From NCBI RefSeq assembly GCF_038005985.1, contig NZ_JBBOUI010000001.1, positions 639,501 to 703,500 on the forward strand: a DNA stretch of 64,000 nucleotides, written 5' to 3'. The notes under the pieces were generated by a model. The model was not told where the DNA came from. It worked only from the letters and a program-made list of their open reading frames with translations, and searched no databases. Shown piece by piece: positions 24,918-36,332 of the stretch (its first letter is position 1; each line of letters starts with the position of its first letter). Origin of the DNA: Solibacillus sp. FSL R7-0682. Its GTDB lineage: Bacteria; Bacillota; Bacilli; Bacillales_A; Planococcaceae. The translations under genes were made by a program, and so were the position numbers.

Positions 24918-26201
24918 ATGAAAATTACCGCATTAACAAGTGATATATCGTTAAAGCGCCAATTAGAAGGTGGCAATGAGGAACAGTTAAAAACTGTTCG
25001 TGAAGTAATTGCAGCTGTCCGTGAAAAAGGTGACAAGGCAATTCACTACTACAGCGAAAAATGGGATGGCTTTGCACCAGAGCAGTTAAAGGTAAGTACA
25101 CAGGAAATTGAACTAGCAGTAAATAATTTCGACAAACAGCTTTATGCAGATTTAAAAGAAGCAGCGGACAATATTCGGTTGTACCATAACGAGCAAAAAC
25201 GGAATGGCTTTACTTTGCCGTTAGCAGATGGCTCTTATTTAGGGCAACGTATTACGCCACTTGATGCAGTTGGCTTATACGTACCGGGTGGCTTAGCTGC
25301 CTATCCGTCCTCGGTATTAATGAACGTTATTCCCGCACAAGTAGCTGGAGTTAAACGTACGGTCATAACGTCACCAGCAGGAAAAAATGGGAAGTTACCT
25401 GATGCCGTTCTCGTAGCGGCACATATTTTAGGTATAACAGAAATATATAAAGTTGGCGGTGCCCAAGCGATTGCAGCTCTTGCATATGGGACTGAATCGA
25501 TTGCGCCGGTTGATAAAATTACAGGGCCAGGCAATATCTTTGTCGCATTAGCGAAGCGTGAAGTATTTGGTGAAGTAGCGATTGATATGATTGCTGGTCC
25601 ATCTGAAATTTGTGTTTTAGCAGATGATTCAGCTTACGCTGATGAAATTGCGGCTGACCTTTTATCGCAAGCGGAGCACGATCCTATTGCTTGTGCAATT
25701 CTTATTACTACAAGTGATGATTTAGCAGATGCTGTGGCAGAACAGGTTGAAATTCAAATGGCCAAATTACCACGTGAAGCAATTGCCCGACAAGCAATTA
25801 AAAATTTTGGGCATATTTATGTGGCAGAATCGATTGAAGAAGCGGTACGAGCGGTAAATTCATTAGCACCAGAGCATTTAGAGGTCATTACTGAAAAAGC
25901 GGAGCAAGTATCGCAAATGATTACACATGCTGGCGCGATTTTCATTGGACGTTATAGCTCAGAACCTGTCGGCGATTACTTTGCAGGAACGAACCACGTA
26001 TTACCAACTAACTCTACAGCGCGTTTTGCAAGTGGCTTAAATGTCGACGATTTTATTAAGCGCACGAGCGTTGTTTATTATAGTAAAAAAACATGGGCTC
26101 AAAATGCACCGAAGATTGCCCGTTTAGCACGCCTTGAAGGACTAGAAGGGCATGCTCGAGCAGTCGAATCACGCGGATGGGACAAAGGAGAAGAAGAATG
26201 A
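24918..26201 (+). CDS. hisD: Histidinol dehydrogenase
   Basis: 427 residues. Two-step NAD- and zinc-dependent oxidation of histidinol to histidine. Conserved segments include GPGNIFVALAKREVFGEVAI, DMIAGPSEI, the Zn/catalytic region LLSQAEHDP and the C-terminal HVLPTN. ATG 24918 is preferred to the upstream in-frame TTG at 24891 because GAGAAGGG lies eight bases before it and MKITAL is a typical N-terminus. Overlaps hisB by four bases (ATGA). Confidence 0.96.
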   Translation: MKITALTSDISLKRQLEGGNEEQLKTVREVIAAVREKGDKAIHYYSEKWDGFAPEQLKVSTQEIELAVNNFDKQLYADLKEAADNIRLYHNEQKRNGFTLPLADGSYLGQRITPLDAVGLYVPGGLAAYPSSVLMNVIPAQVAGVKRTVITSPAGKNGKLPDAVLVAAHILGITEIYKVGGAQAIAALAYGTESIAPVDKITGPGNIFVALAKREVFGEVAIDMIAGPSEICVLADDSAYADEIAADLLSQAEHDPIACAILITTSDDLADAVAEQVEIQMAKLPREAIARQAIKNFGHIYVAESIEEAVRAVNSLAPEHLEVITEKAEQVSQMITHAGAIFIGRYSSEPVGDYFAGTNHVLPTNSTARFASGLNVDDFIKRTSVVYYSKKTWAQNAPKIARLARLEGLEGHARAVESRGWDKGEEE

Positions 26202-26791
26202 CACGTTTTGCAAAGATTGAACGAAATACAAATGAAACAAAGATTGCAGTAGAGCTTAATTTAGATGGAGCAGGACAGGCAGAAATTAAGACTGGTGTCG
26301 GCTTTATGGACCACATGCTTGACCTTTTCATGAAGCACGGATTATTTGACGGGAAAATAATTGCGAACGGTGATACGTGGATTGATGATCACCATACGAC
26401 TGAAGATATTGGAATTGTGCTAGGTCAAGTATTCCGCGAAGCGCTAGGAGATAAAAAAGGAATTAAGCGTTACGGCAATGCCTTTGTACCAATGGATGAT
26501 GCATTAGCGCAAGTAGTAGTCGATTGTTCCAATCGACCGCATTTAGAATACCGCATTGTACCTACATTAAATGCCAAAGTCGGCAGCTTTGATACAGAAC
26601 TTGTTCATGAGTTTTTATGGAAGTTTGCATTAGAAGCCCGTATTAATTTACATGTCATCGTGCCATATGGACATAATACACATCATATTATTGAAGCGAT
26701 TTTTAAAGCATTGGCACGAGCATTAGATGACGCAATTCAAATTGACCCAAGGGTAAAAGGAGTGCCATCAACAAAGGGGCTGTTAACGTGA
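26198..26791 (+). CDS. hisB: Imidazoleglycerol-phosphate dehydratase
   Basis: 197 residues, the monofunctional bacterial form. Two Mn-binding repeats are visible: MDHMLDLFMKHG and DDHHTTEDIGIVLG in the first half, and HNTHHIIEAIFKALARAL in the second. ATG 26198 overlaps the hisD stop, and AAAGGAG is eight bases upstream. Its last base pairs overlap the GTG start of hisH. Confidence 0.96.
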   Translation: MTRFAKIERNTNETKIAVELNLDGAGQAEIKTGVGFMDHMLDLFMKHGLFDGKIIANGDTWIDDHHTTEDIGIVLGQVFREALGDKKGIKRYGNAFVPMDDALAQVVVDCSNRPHLEYRIVPTLNAKVGSFDTELVHEFLWKFALEARINLHVIVPYGHNTHHIIEAIFKALARALDDAIQIDPRVKGVPSTKGLLT

Positions 26792-27408
26792 AAATTGCAA
26801 TAATTGATTACGGAATGGGTAATCTTTTTAGCGTTGAGCAAGCATTAAAAAGGTTAGGTGCCGAAGTAATTGTAACAAGTGATAAAACCTGTTTAGAGAC
26901 AGCAGATGCTCTTGTTTTACCAGGGGTTGGCGCATTTCCTGATGCGATGAAACGTTTACAAGAAACAAGGCTTATCCCATTTATTCAACAAACGAAAAAG
27001 CCACTCCTAGGTATTTGCTTAGGAATGCAGTTAATGTTTGAGCAAAGTGAAGAAGTAGCGCCAACTGAGGGGTTGAAAATTTTCCAAGGGCATATTAAGC
27101 GTTTTGAAGGCGTCTCACGTATCCCACATATGGGCTGGAACGAATTAAATGTTCAGCAAACACCCATCTGGCTAACTAGTAGTTTACTGCCAAAGGATCG
27201 CTATGTATACTTTGTCCATTCTTTTTATGCAACGAAAATGGACGAAAAAGAGCTCGTTGCTTATGCAGATTATGAAGGAATAAAGGTGCCGGGAATTGTA
27301 TCAAAGGATAACTTTACAGGGATGCAATTCCACCCAGAAAAATCGGGACAATTTGGTGTGTACTTATTGACGGCTTGGGCGAAGGGGGTAATGGAGAAGA
27401 TATGTTAA
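26788..27408 (+). CDS. hisH: Imidazole glycerol phosphate synthase, glutaminase subunit
   Basis: 206 residues. Class I glutamine amidotransferase supplying ammonia to HisF. The nucleophile C77 is in [12 protein letters not shown]; the His-Glu pair of the triad is in MQFHPEKSG near the C-terminus. GTG start at 26788 overlaps the hisB stop by four bases, and the end overlaps hisF by seven. In most Bacillus his operons hisA lies between hisH and hisF; here it is absent. Confidence 0.95.
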   Translation: MKIAIIDYGMGNLFSVEQALKRLGAEVIVTSDKTCLETADALVLPGVGAFPDAMKRLQETRLIPFIQQTKKPLLGICLGMQLMFEQSEEVAPTEGLKIFQGHIKRFEGVSRIPHMGWNELNVQQTPIWLTSSLLPKDRYVYFVHSFYATKMDEKELVAYADYEGIKVPGIVSKDNFTGMQFHPEKSGQFGVYLLTAWAKGVMEKIC

Positions 27409-28160
27409 CTAAACGAATTATTCCATGCCTAGATGTTAAAGAAGGTCGCGTTGTAAAAGGTGTACAATTTGTTGAGTTACGTGACGCGGGAAATCCAGTA
27501 GAGCTAGCGAGGTTTTATGATGAGCAAGGCGCGGATGAATTGGTTTTTCTAGACATTTCCGCTTCACATGAAGGGCGTGAAACGATGGTCGATGTCGTAC
27601 GCCAAACTGCAGCCAGCTTAGCCATCCCCTTTACAGTTGGTGGCGGGATTCGCACATTAGATGATATGAAGCGAATTTTACGAGCGGGTGCCGATAAAGT
27701 TTCCGTCAATACGTCCGCGCTAGAACGCCCAGAGTTAATTAAGGAAGGCTCAGACTACTTTGGCGCACAATGCATCGTTTGCGCTATTGATGCACGCTAT
27801 TCTGAACAAGATGGCACATGGATGGTCTACACACACGGTGGTCGTAACAAAACTACTTGGAAGGCTGTAGAGTGGGCGAAAGAAGCTGTCCGCTTAGGTG
27901 CTGGGGAAATTCTACTCACATCGATGAACCAAGATGGAGAAAAATCTGGTTTTGATTTAGCGTTAACTAAAGCCGTACGTGAAGCAGTTACCGTGCCGGT
28001 TATTGCAAGTGGTGGTGCGGGCAATGCCGAGCACTTCCGCGAGGTGTTACAAGATGTTGATACAGATGCGGCTCTTGCGGCAAGCATTTTCCACTATAAA
28101 GAAACGAGCGTAGCAGAAGTCAAAAGCTACTTAAACGAAAAAGGAGTTCCTGTACGATGA
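27402..28160 (+). CDS. hisF: Imidazole glycerol phosphate synthase, cyclase subunit
   Basis: 252 residues, (beta-alpha)8 barrel. The two catalytic aspartates of HisF are at D11 ([15 protein letters not shown]) and D130 (CAIDAR), and the phosphate sites are GGGIRT and ASGGAG. These identify HisF and not its homologue HisA. ATG 27402 lies inside the end of hisH with GGAGAAG upstream, implying coupled synthesis of the heterodimer. The downstream hisIE start overlaps its stop. Confidence 0.95.
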   Translation: MLTKRIIPCLDVKEGRVVKGVQFVELRDAGNPVELARFYDEQGADELVFLDISASHEGRETMVDVVRQTAASLAIPFTVGGGIRTLDDMKRILRAGADKVSVNTSALERPELIKEGSDYFGAQCIVCAIDARYSEQDGTWMVYTHGGRNKTTWKAVEWAKEAVRLGAGEILLTSMNQDGEKSGFDLALTKAVREAVTVPVIASGGAGNAEHFREVLQDVDTDAALAASIFHYKETSVAEVKSYLNEKGVPVR

Positions 28161-28777
28161 ACGTAAAATTTAATGAGCAAGGGTTAATCCCAGCAGTTGT
28201 TCAAGATGCCCAATCAAAAGAAGTATTAACAGTTGCCTATATGAATGAGGAATCATTACAAAAAACAATTGAAACGAACGAAACTTGGTTTTACTCTCGT
28301 TCTCGTAACGAACTTTGGCATAAAGGCGCAACAAGCGGTAATACGCAAAAAGTCGTGTCAATAAAAGCAGATTGTGATCAAGATGCACTTGTCATTGAAG
28401 TCATTCCTTCTGGCCCAGCTTGTCATACAGGCACAACGTCATGCTTTACTGAATCACTTGTTGAAAACGAACGTCCAGGCTCAGTTGCCATTTTACCGCA
28501 GCTTGTAGAAGTAATTAAACAACGTGAAATCGATATGCCAGAAGGTGCGTACACTACATATTTATTCGACAAGGGTATCGATAAAATTTGTAAAAAGGTT
28601 GGGGAAGAAGCAACAGAGGTTGTCATTGGCGCGAAAAATCGTGACAAAGAAGAAGTGAAATGGGAATCAGCAGACCTTTTATATCACCTACTTGTATTAC
28701 TTCAAGAACAAAAAGTGGATGTGTATGAAGTGTTGCAAGTGCTACAAAAACGCCATGAAGGAAAACCGCAAAAATAA
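28157..28777 (+). CDS. hisIE: Bifunctional PR-AMP cyclohydrolase / PR-ATP pyrophosphatase
   Basis: 206 residues. HisI domain (about 1-115): [14 protein letters not shown] with metal ligands in DCDQDAL-like [11 protein letters not shown] and the Cys residues of [12 protein letters not shown]. HisE domain (about 120-206): [20 protein letters not shown] and the nucleotide-pyrophosphatase helix [13 protein letters not shown]. It performs steps two and three of the pathway. Last gene of the operon; the next step, HisA isomerase, has no gene here. Confidence 0.95.
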   Translation: MNVKFNEQGLIPAVVQDAQSKEVLTVAYMNEESLQKTIETNETWFYSRSRNELWHKGATSGNTQKVVSIKADCDQDALVIEVIPSGPACHTGTTSCFTESLVENERPGSVAILPQLVEVIKQREIDMPEGAYTTYLFDKGIDKICKKVGEEATEVVIGAKNRDKEEVKWESADLLYHLLVLLQEQKVDVYEVLQVLQKRHEGKPQK

Positions 28778-28855
28778 GTAAGGTAAAGAAAACTTCAATA
28801 AGTGTTGGTTTAGAAATAGATTTTAAGAAGTTTATGTCTTTACCATCGCAATTTT

Positions 28856-28922
28856 ATGACATAAGGGCTTAATATGTTATAATAATACCTATTATGTAAG
28901 GAACGACATTAGTTCGTTCCTT
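28856..28922 (+). promoter_or_regulatory. Promoter and leader hairpin of the TPR gene
   Basis: ATGACA (28856-28861), 16 bases, TATAAT (28878-28883). Shortly downstream AAGGAACGA (28898-28906) pairs with TCGTTCCTT (28914-28922), followed by ATTTCTTT. The hairpin sits in the early transcript and could act as a weak attenuator. Confidence 0.55.
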
Positions 28923-29039
28923 ATTTCTTTGCATAAAAACTATTATTATTGAACAATAATGTATATAAATTGGAAGTTAATCTTTAAAAATAGAAAAGAA
29001 AACGAACGGAAATTGCTTTCTAGTTTCGGAGGAATTTGA

Positions 29040-30566
29040 TTGGAAAATAAACGTTTAAAAGCTAAAGCAACAAATATTGTGTCGTTTGTACCAAATGGTG
29101 ATTATTATTATAATAAAGCATTAAAAGCGATTGACCGGGATGAGATGGACAAAGCTTATAAATATATAAAACGTGCAGCAGACTTAAGTCCAGATGACGC
29201 CCATGTGTTACTTCAGTATGGCATACTGGAAATGGAGCTTCAAAACTATGATCATGCATATGAATTAATCCATACTGCGTATAGTTTAGAGCCAAATGAA
29301 GCGGAAATTGTCTTTATGCTTGCAGAAGTTTCTGGATGTATTGGGCATATTCATGATGCACAAAAGTATGCCGAAAAATATTTAGAGATGGAACCTGATG
29401 GCTCATATCTTGAGGATGCTACTGAAATATTAGAATTTGTTGATTACGTAGCGGATGATATTGAAGAGGTTGATGAACACGATGCTGCAAAAATGGTTTC
29501 ACAAGAAAAAGCTAGACGATTAATGGAACAAGGGGACTTTCAGGCAGCTATTGAAGTGCTAGAAGAAACAATTGAGGAATTCCCTGACCTTTGGAATGCC
29601 CATAATAACTTAGCACTTGCGTATTTTTATGTAGGCGAAGTAGAGCAAGCGAGAGCGTTATTACACGAAGTATTACGAAGAAATAAAGGGAACTTACATG
29701 CTCTATGTAATTTAACGGTTTTTGCCTACTATGAAAAAAATGTAGAAGATTTACCAGAGTTACTAGAGCTCTTGAAAAAAATTCAGCCATACGAATGGGA
29801 TAACCGTTATAAATTAGGAGCAACATTTGCCTTAGTTGGCGAATATGACCACGCCTATAAATGGTTACGATCGATGCATAAAAAAGGCTACGAAGGAGAT
29901 GCGGGCTTTTATTTTTGGTTAGCCCAATCTGCGTATTTTTCAGGACACGAGGTTTTTGCACAGGATATGTGGAAGACGCTTTTGAAACTTGATCCATCAA
30001 AGGAAGGTCTTGAACCTTGGGTAAATGGTGATGCGACAAAGCTTCGAAATTCAGCAGAAAACAATCGAGATTTTATCATTCGCCAATTATCCGATGACAA
30101 TGATTCAAGCCGATTATTTGGATTGTTTTTACTAAAAAAATCTGCACATAAACAAGAAATTGTGGCTCATCCTACGTTATTAGATATATCGAGTTTCTCC
30201 CAGCTTGAAAAATTAAGTTTGGCGTATGCACTCGATTATGATTTTAATGAAGCAGCAGATGAAGAAAAGATTTTCTTAAACTTTATGCAAGTGGCAGAGC
30301 AAATTGTAAAGGTAAATGGGTCAATTACACTTGAAGTTGCCCAAATATTAAGTACTTGGTTTACATTAGGGGAAATTGCTTATAAGCAAGGCTATCTCTT
30401 TAAAAATATCCAAGCTTTAGCAGCCGCGATTGAATACTCATTCCATACAGCGTTAAATAATAAAGTAACAAAAAAAGCGATGGCACAAAAATATGCTATC
30501 TCTGTTTCGACGTTAACAAAATATAATGATGAATTATATGATTTCGTTCCAATCGATGAGGAATAA
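29040..30566 (+). CDS. yvcD: Tetratricopeptide-repeat protein (YvcD-like)
   Basis: 508 residues, no signal peptide. TPR units are readable at about 20-125 (YYYNKALKAIDRDEMDKAYK, ILEMELQNYDHAYELIHTAY) and 165-290 (FQAAIEVLEETIEEFPDLW, ALLHEVLRRNKGNLHALCNL). The C-terminal 60 residues resemble a helix-turn-helix (KAMAQKYAISVSTLTKYNDE), so a DNA- or protein-binding end is possible. The TTG start has GGAGGAATTTGA upstream. The place between the his operon and trxB matches yvcD in B. subtilis. Function unknown. Confidence 0.85.
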   Translation: MENKRLKAKATNIVSFVPNGDYYYNKALKAIDRDEMDKAYKYIKRAADLSPDDAHVLLQYGILEMELQNYDHAYELIHTAYSLEPNEAEIVFMLAEVSGCIGHIHDAQKYAEKYLEMEPDGSYLEDATEILEFVDYVADDIEEVDEHDAAKMVSQEKARRLMEQGDFQAAIEVLEETIEEFPDLWNAHNNLALAYFYVGEVEQARALLHEVLRRNKGNLHALCNLTVFAYYEKNVEDLPELLELLKKIQPYEWDNRYKLGATFALVGEYDHAYKWLRSMHKKGYEGDAGFYFWLAQSAYFSGHEVFAQDMWKTLLKLDPSKEGLEPWVNGDATKLRNSAENNRDFIIRQLSDDNDSSRLFGLFLLKKSAHKQEIVAHPTLLDISSFSQLEKLSLAYALDYDFNEAADEEKIFLNFMQVAEQIVKVNGSITLEVAQILSTWFTLGEIAYKQGYLFKNIQALAAAIEYSFHTALNNKVTKKAMAQKYAISVSTLTKYNDELYDFVPIDEE

Positions 30567-30626
30567 GCAGTAAAGTTGTATTTCTAGTGGCTATCTTATA
30601 GGATTAGCATTAGAACTTGTAGTTAG

Positions 30627-31586
<960 letters not shown>

Positions 31587-31687
31587 ACTTTATATAATTC
31601 TTTAACATGAATGTAATCAAAATGTTACAAAATAAGGGTACAATATACATGTAATTGTTTTAACCCCCTTATATTCTAATTAGTCTT

Positions 31688-31727
31688 AGGTTGCTTATTG
31701 CGTAACTACGCAAAGGCAACCTCTTTT
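31688..31727 (+). terminator. Terminator after trxB
   Basis: AGGTTGC (31688-31694) pairs with GCAACCT (31716-31722) around an inner TTGCG..CGCAA stem, followed by CTTTTT. Confidence 0.78.
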
Positions 31728-31829
31728 TATTGAAAAAAGTTAATTTTTGGGAGCTCGTGTTCTTTTACGAGTTGCCATATACAAGGTATAATATATAGAA
31801 GATTAAAGGAAAGAACTGAGGTGTTATTA

Positions 31830-32297
31830 ATGCAACGTATTACAAATTTATTAGCTATTAAGGACGGAAAAGTGTTATTGCTCCAAAAACCGAGAAGAGG
31901 CTGGTTTGTAGCGCCAGGAGGTAAAATGGAGCTTGGGGAATCAATTTATGAATCGGCCATACGCGAATTCCAAGAAGAAACAAATTTAACACCGAAAGAT
32001 ATTCATTTAAAAGGCACCTATACAATGATCATTAAAAACGGTGAAAGAATAGTAGACGAATGGATGCTGTATACATTTATTGCACATGATGTTGAGGGCA
32101 TTCCATTTGATGAGACAAGAGAAGGTAAGCTTGCTTGGCATTCTATCGAAACATTAAAGGACTTGCCAATGGCGGCAGGAGACCGAACAAATTTATTATT
32201 TGCTGCATTAAATAAAGGGATGCAATATGGTACATTTGAATATACAGAGGATTTTGAGCTACTGAGCGAAAGAATCCAACATACGACCGAACAATAA
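31830..32297 (+). CDS. yvcI: NUDIX hydrolase (YvcI-like)
   Basis: 155 residues. The Nudix box G-x5-E-x7-REUxEExGU is present starting GKMELGES and ending REFQEETNL (about residues 36-58). Family members hydrolyse nucleoside diphosphate derivatives such as 8-oxo-dGTP or capped RNA; the substrate here is open. ATG 31830 is chosen because GAGGTG is seven bases upstream and the earlier GTG 31821 lies within it. First gene of the yvcI-rapZ-mgfK-whiA-crh group, with 18 bases to rapZ. Confidence 0.9.
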   Translation: MQRITNLLAIKDGKVLLLQKPRRGWFVAPGGKMELGESIYESAIREFQEETNLTPKDIHLKGTYTMIIKNGERIVDEWMLYTFIAHDVEGIPFDETREGKLAWHSIETLKDLPMAAGDRTNLLFAALNKGMQYGTFEYTEDFELLSERIQHTTEQ

Positions 32298-32315
32298 TAG
32301 AGGAGATGAACATAC

Positions 32316-33197
32316 GTGGATAGTCCGAGCTATACACATGAGTTAGTTATTATTACGGGAATGTCAGGAGCAGGAAAGACCGTTGCTGTTCAAAGCTTTG
32401 AAGATTTAGGGTATTACTGCGTTGATAATTTGCCACCTGAATTACTGACGACCTTTTTAGCATTGATGAAAGATTCAGAGAAGAAAATTACTCGCATTGC
32501 CGTTGTTATGGATTTACGTGGTAGGGAGTTTTTTGATTCATTAATCGAATCTCTTGATGCATTATTAGAAGAAGAAGAAATTTTACCACGTATTTTATTT
32601 TTAGATTCTGATGACGCAACATTAGTGCGAAGATACAAAGAATCGCGCCGCTCGCATCCACTTGCGCCACAAGGATTACCTCTAGAAGGAATTAAACTTG
32701 AGCGTCAATTACTTTCTGAGTTAAAAGGACGCGCCAAAACAGTAGTCAATACATCCCAGCTAAAGCCACGAGAATTACGTGAACGCATTACAAAAGAATT
32801 CACGAACTTGAATAGTCCAACATTTTCAATTAATGTGATGTCATTCGGCTTTAAACACGGCATTCCTATTGATGCAGATTTAGTATTTGACGTACGTTTC
32901 TTAAAAAATCCATATTATGTCGAGGATTTACGTCATAAAACAGGTTTACAAACGGAAGTGTCATCCTACGTATTAGCTACAGATGAAACACAGCAATTAA
33001 TTGCAAAACTAACGGATTTGTTTACGTTTATGATTCCGCATTACCGCAATGAAGGGAAATCCCAATTAGTAATTGCATTTGGCTGTACAGGAGGGCAACA
33101 TCGCTCGGTTACATTAGCTGAATATTTCGGCAAGCTATTAGGTAACACGGAGCAAGTTGTCATCTCTCATCGAGATATCAATCATAGAAAGGATTGA
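32316..33197 (+). CDS. rapZ: RNase adapter / nucleotide-binding protein RapZ (YvcJ)
   Basis: 293 residues. N-terminal P-loop GMSGAGKT, a second nucleotide motif [10 protein letters not shown], and the C-terminal domain with [10 protein letters not shown] (about 250-260). In enterobacteria RapZ tunes glmS via small RNA decay; in Bacillus the homologue YvcJ binds ATP/GTP and affects competence. The GTG start has AGAGGAG 11 bases upstream. mgfK begins four bases after its stop. Confidence 0.94.
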   Translation: MDSPSYTHELVIITGMSGAGKTVAVQSFEDLGYYCVDNLPPELLTTFLALMKDSEKKITRIAVVMDLRGREFFDSLIESLDALLEEEEILPRILFLDSDDATLVRRYKESRRSHPLAPQGLPLEGIKLERQLLSELKGRAKTVVNTSQLKPRELRERITKEFTNLNSPTFSINVMSFGFKHGIPIDADLVFDVRFLKNPYYVEDLRHKTGLQTEVSSYVLATDETQQLIAKLTDLFTFMIPHYRNEGKSQLVIAFGCTGGQHRSVTLAEYFGKLLGNTEQVVISHRDINHRKD

Positions 33198-33201
33198 TGT
33201 A

Positions 33202-34164
33202 ATGAAAAAAAAGAGGACACGTATTGTTGTAATCGGAGGAGGTACTGGGCTATCGACAGTTTTACGCGGTTTAAAGCAACATCCTTTCGACATAACAGCA
33301 ATTGTAACGGTGGCAGATGACGGAGGCTCATCTGGTCGTTTGCGTGATGATTACGATATTCCTCCACCAGGAGATGTACGAAATGTAATTGCCGCACTTT
33401 CTGATGTGGAGCCATTAGTGGAGCAAATGTTCCAGTTTCGATTTTCACAATCCAATGATTTAGGTGGTCACTCGTTAGGAAACTTAATGCTCACAGCGCT
33501 TACCGAAATTACAGGTGATTTTAATCATGCAATAGCTGAGATGAGTAAAGTATTAAATGTTCATGGAAAAGTCGTCCCAGCTGCCAATAAAAAAGTAACG
33601 TTGCATGCGGAACTGACAGATGGATCGGTCATTACAGGAGAATCTAAAATTCCTTCTGGTCAAGCACCTATCCAACGAGTTTATTTAGAGCCTGACAATG
33701 TGAAGCCATTACCAGCTGCCATTCATGCAATTGAATTGGCAGACTATATATTAATTGGTCCGGGAAGTTTATATACGAGCATCATTCCGAATTTACTTGT
33801 TAAAGGAATCGGTCAAGCTGTTGTTCGAGCAAAAGGTGAAAAAATATATATTTCCAATTTAATGACACAACTCGGAGAAACGCTAAATTATACGACATCT
33901 CAGCATATCGAAGCGATTCATACACATGTAGGAGTGCCATTTATTGAATCTATTATAATAAACGAAAAAGATATTCCTTCGACTATTTATAAAAATTACC
34001 GTCAAGAAAATGCAGAGCCTGTTCAATTTGATATAGAAAAAATTGAACAAATGGGCATAAAAATAATAAAAAAAGAAATTGCGATTATTCAAAATGGCGT
34101 TGTCCGTCATGATGCAAAAAATTTAGCAGATTGGCTTTGTGAGTATTCGCTACAAAAAAACTAA
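33202..34164 (+). CDS. mgfK: Gluconeogenesis factor YvcK/MgfK
   Basis: 320 residues. CofD-like fold: VIGGGTGLSTVLRGLK at the N-terminus, TVADDGGSSGRLR near 45 and GPGSLYTSIIPNLLV near 190. The family binds UDP-GlcNAc and is needed for growth on gluconeogenic carbon and normal cell shape. ATG 33202 follows GAAAGGATTGATG and directly succeeds rapZ, so longer upstream starts inside rapZ are unlikely. The rapZ-mgfK-whiA order is conserved in Bacillota and Actinobacteria. Confidence 0.95.
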   Translation: MKKKRTRIVVIGGGTGLSTVLRGLKQHPFDITAIVTVADDGGSSGRLRDDYDIPPPGDVRNVIAALSDVEPLVEQMFQFRFSQSNDLGGHSLGNLMLTALTEITGDFNHAIAEMSKVLNVHGKVVPAANKKVTLHAELTDGSVITGESKIPSGQAPIQRVYLEPDNVKPLPAAIHAIELADYILIGPGSLYTSIIPNLLVKGIGQAVVRAKGEKIYISNLMTQLGETLNYTTSQHIEAIHTHVGVPFIESIIINEKDIPSTIYKNYRQENAEPVQFDIEKIEQMGIKIIKKEIAIIQNGVVRHDAKNLADWLCEYSLQKN

Positions 34165-34224
34165 ACAACACGTTGAAATAGTAAGCTAATACTTACATAG
34201 TTTGCTAAAGAAGGGGGAACATAT

Positions 34225-35172
34225 ATGTCATTTGCATCTGAAACAAAAAAAGAGCTCACGCAAGTCGAAGCGGATGACAATAGTTTAAAGGCTGAGGTGT
34301 CCGCCCTTATTCGAATGAATGGTTCATTAAGCTTTACGAATCGTCAACTAAGCTTAGATGTTCAAACTGAAAATGCCGCAATTGCAAGGCGTCTTTACAC
34401 AATAGTTAAAAAACTATATCCCTACAATGTAGAATTACTCGTTCGAAAAAAGATGCGTCTGAAAAAGAATAATGTATATATTTGCCGTGTACGTGAAGGC
34501 GCAAGAGAAATATTAGCAGACTTAGAAATTGTCTCAAATTCATTTGAGTTTAATCATACAATTTCAGAAGCAATTATTCCTAAAAACAATCAACGACGCG
34601 CATATTTACGTGGCGCATTTTTAGCAGGTGGATCAGTCAATAATCCTGAAACATCATCATATCATTTAGAAGTGTATTCTTTATATAAGGAGCACGGAGA
34701 AGCACTTGCTAACTTAATGAATCATTATGACTTAAATGCGAAGACAATTGAACGAAAAAAAGGATATGTAACTTATTTAAAGGAAGCAGAAAAAATATCA
34801 GATTTTCTTAATTTAGTTGGTGCTACACAAGCGATGCTGAAATTTGAGGACGTTCGTATTGTGCGCGATATGCGTAACAGTGTAAACCGAATCGTTAACT
34901 GTGAAACAGCGAATTTAAACAAAACGATTGGTGCTGCGTTACGACAAGTTGAAAACATTCGCTATATTGATAATGCAATCGGTTTAGATCAACTACCTGA
35001 AAAGTTACGTGAGATTGCAAGATTACGAGTAGAATATCAAGATGTTACATTAAAGGAATTAGGCGAAATGGTTTCGACGGGTGTTGTAAGTAAATCAGGT
35101 GTTAATCACCGCCTACGGAAAATCGATGAAATCGCGGAAGCAATTCGTCGTGGTGAGCACGTTATTAAATAA
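34225..35172 (+). CDS. whiA: DNA-binding protein WhiA
   Basis: 315 residues. N-terminal LAGLIDADG-like domain ([20 protein letters not shown] near 130-150) and C-terminal helix-turn-helix ([32 protein letters not shown]). WhiA affects cell division and chromosome segregation in B. subtilis and controls sporulation genes in Streptomyces. AAGGGGG precedes ATG 34225. Confidence 0.96.
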   Translation: MSFASETKKELTQVEADDNSLKAEVSALIRMNGSLSFTNRQLSLDVQTENAAIARRLYTIVKKLYPYNVELLVRKKMRLKKNNVYICRVREGAREILADLEIVSNSFEFNHTISEAIIPKNNQRRAYLRGAFLAGGSVNNPETSSYHLEVYSLYKEHGEALANLMNHYDLNAKTIERKKGYVTYLKEAEKISDFLNLVGATQAMLKFEDVRIVRDMRNSVNRIVNCETANLNKTIGAALRQVENIRYIDNAIGLDQLPEKLREIARLRVEYQDVTLKELGEMVSTGVVSKSGVNHRLRKIDEIAEAIRRGEHVIK

Positions 35173-35325
35173 AGACTCCATCCTTGGAAGTTTTAATAAC
35201 CCGTGAATGCGCGGAAAAATTTGATAGCGATTTCATCAATCGCGTATTCTATTATTGTTCTTTTCGAATAATTTAGATAAGATGAAGTATATAGCGATGA
35301 ACGGTTTTGAAAGGGAGTTTTTCAA

Positions 35326-35583
35326 ATGGTCGAAAAAAAAGTTGAAGTAAAGCTGAAATCAGGTTTACAAGCAAGACAGGCTGCACTTTTTGTACAGGAA
35401 GCAAATCGATATAAATCGGATGTTTTTTTACAAAAGGAAGCGAAAAAGGTAAATGCGAAATCAATTATGGGGATTATGAGCCTGGCAGTAGCTAAAGGTA
35501 CAATTGTAACCCTAAGCGCAGATGGTCATGATGAGGAAAAAGCAATTAATGCATTACAAGCGTTAATTGAAAAAGAAAATTAA
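35326..35583 (+). CDS. crh: Catabolite repression HPr-like protein Crh
   Basis: 85 residues, HPr fold. The phosphotransfer His15 of HPr is replaced by Gln15 (GLQARQAA), while the regulatory Ser46 is kept (NAKSIMGIM). This combination defines Crh: it cannot act in sugar transport but is phosphorylated by HprK (19070) and then serves as a CcpA co-repressor. AAAGGGAG precedes ATG 35326. A bidirectional terminator separates it from clpP. Confidence 0.96.
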   Translation: MVEKKVEVKLKSGLQARQAALFVQEANRYKSDVFLQKEAKKVNAKSIMGIMSLAVAKGTIVTLSADGHDEEKAINALQALIEKEN

Positions 35584-35605
35584 ACATTAACAACAAAATG
35601 AAAGC

Positions 35606-35650
35606 AAAAAAATGAGTAATTTTGATTTAACTTCAAAATTACTCATTTTT
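35606..35650. terminator. Bidirectional terminator between crh and clpP
   Basis: An 18-bp stem (AAAAATGAGTAATTTTGA with its complement at 35633-35650) has A and T runs at its ends and serves both convergent genes. Confidence 0.88.
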
Positions 35651-35662
35651 AATATTAAGGAA

Positions 35663-36256
35663 TTATTTGTTTAATTGATTACGTTCGAAAATTTTGTCAA
35701 TTAAACCATATTCTTTTGCTTGCTCAGCTGTCATGAAATTATCACGATCTGTGTCACGTGCTAATGTTTCGTAATCTTGACCAGTGTTCTCAGCCATGAT
35801 ACGGTTTAATTTTTCACGTAAGAATAAAATGCGACGAGCTGCAATTTCGATTTCGGTTGCTTGACCTTGTGCGCCACCAAGTGGTTGGTGAATCATTACT
35901 TCTGCGTTTGGTAATGCGATACGCTTCCCTTTAGCACCAGCAGATAATAAGAAAGCACCCATTGAAGCAGCCATACCGATACAAATTGTTGATACATCAG
36001 GTTTGATGAAATTCATTGTATCGTAAATTGCCATACCAGATGTAATTGAACCACCTGGAGAGTTGATGTATAGGTGAATATCCTTATCTGGATCTTCAGC
36101 TTCTAAAAATAAAAGCTGTGCTACGATTGAGTTTGCTACGTTGTCGTCAATCGCGCTTCCTAATAAAATGATACGGTCTTTTAATAAACGTGAATAAATG
36201 TCATACGCACGTTCACCGCGATTTGTTTGTTCAATAACTGTAGGAATTAAGTTCAT
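35663..36256 (-). CDS. clpP: ATP-dependent Clp protease proteolytic subunit
   Basis: 197 residues. Catalytic triad S98 ([11 protein letters not shown]), H123 (HQPLGG) and D172 (TDRDNFM), with the N-terminal [11 protein letters not shown]. It forms the 14-subunit protease chamber used with ClpX and ClpC for regulated and quality-control proteolysis. AGAAGGAGG precedes ATG 36256 on the minus strand. A CtsR box overlaps its promoter. Confidence 0.98.
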   Translation of the reverse strand: MNLIPTVIEQTNRGERAYDIYSRLLKDRIILLGSAIDDNVANSIVAQLLFLEAEDPDKDIHLYINSPGGSITSGMAIYDTMNFIKPDVSTICIGMAASMGAFLLSAGAKGKRIALPNAEVMIHQPLGGAQGQATEIEIAARRILFLREKLNRIMAENTGQDYETLARDTDRDNFMTAEQAKEYGLIDKIFERNQLNK

Positions 36257-36332
36257 TAAAAAATCCTCCTTCTGTTAAAGGCTTTATTCGTATACTTATG
36301 CTGAAATTGGTAAGACATTCAGCTGTAAACCT

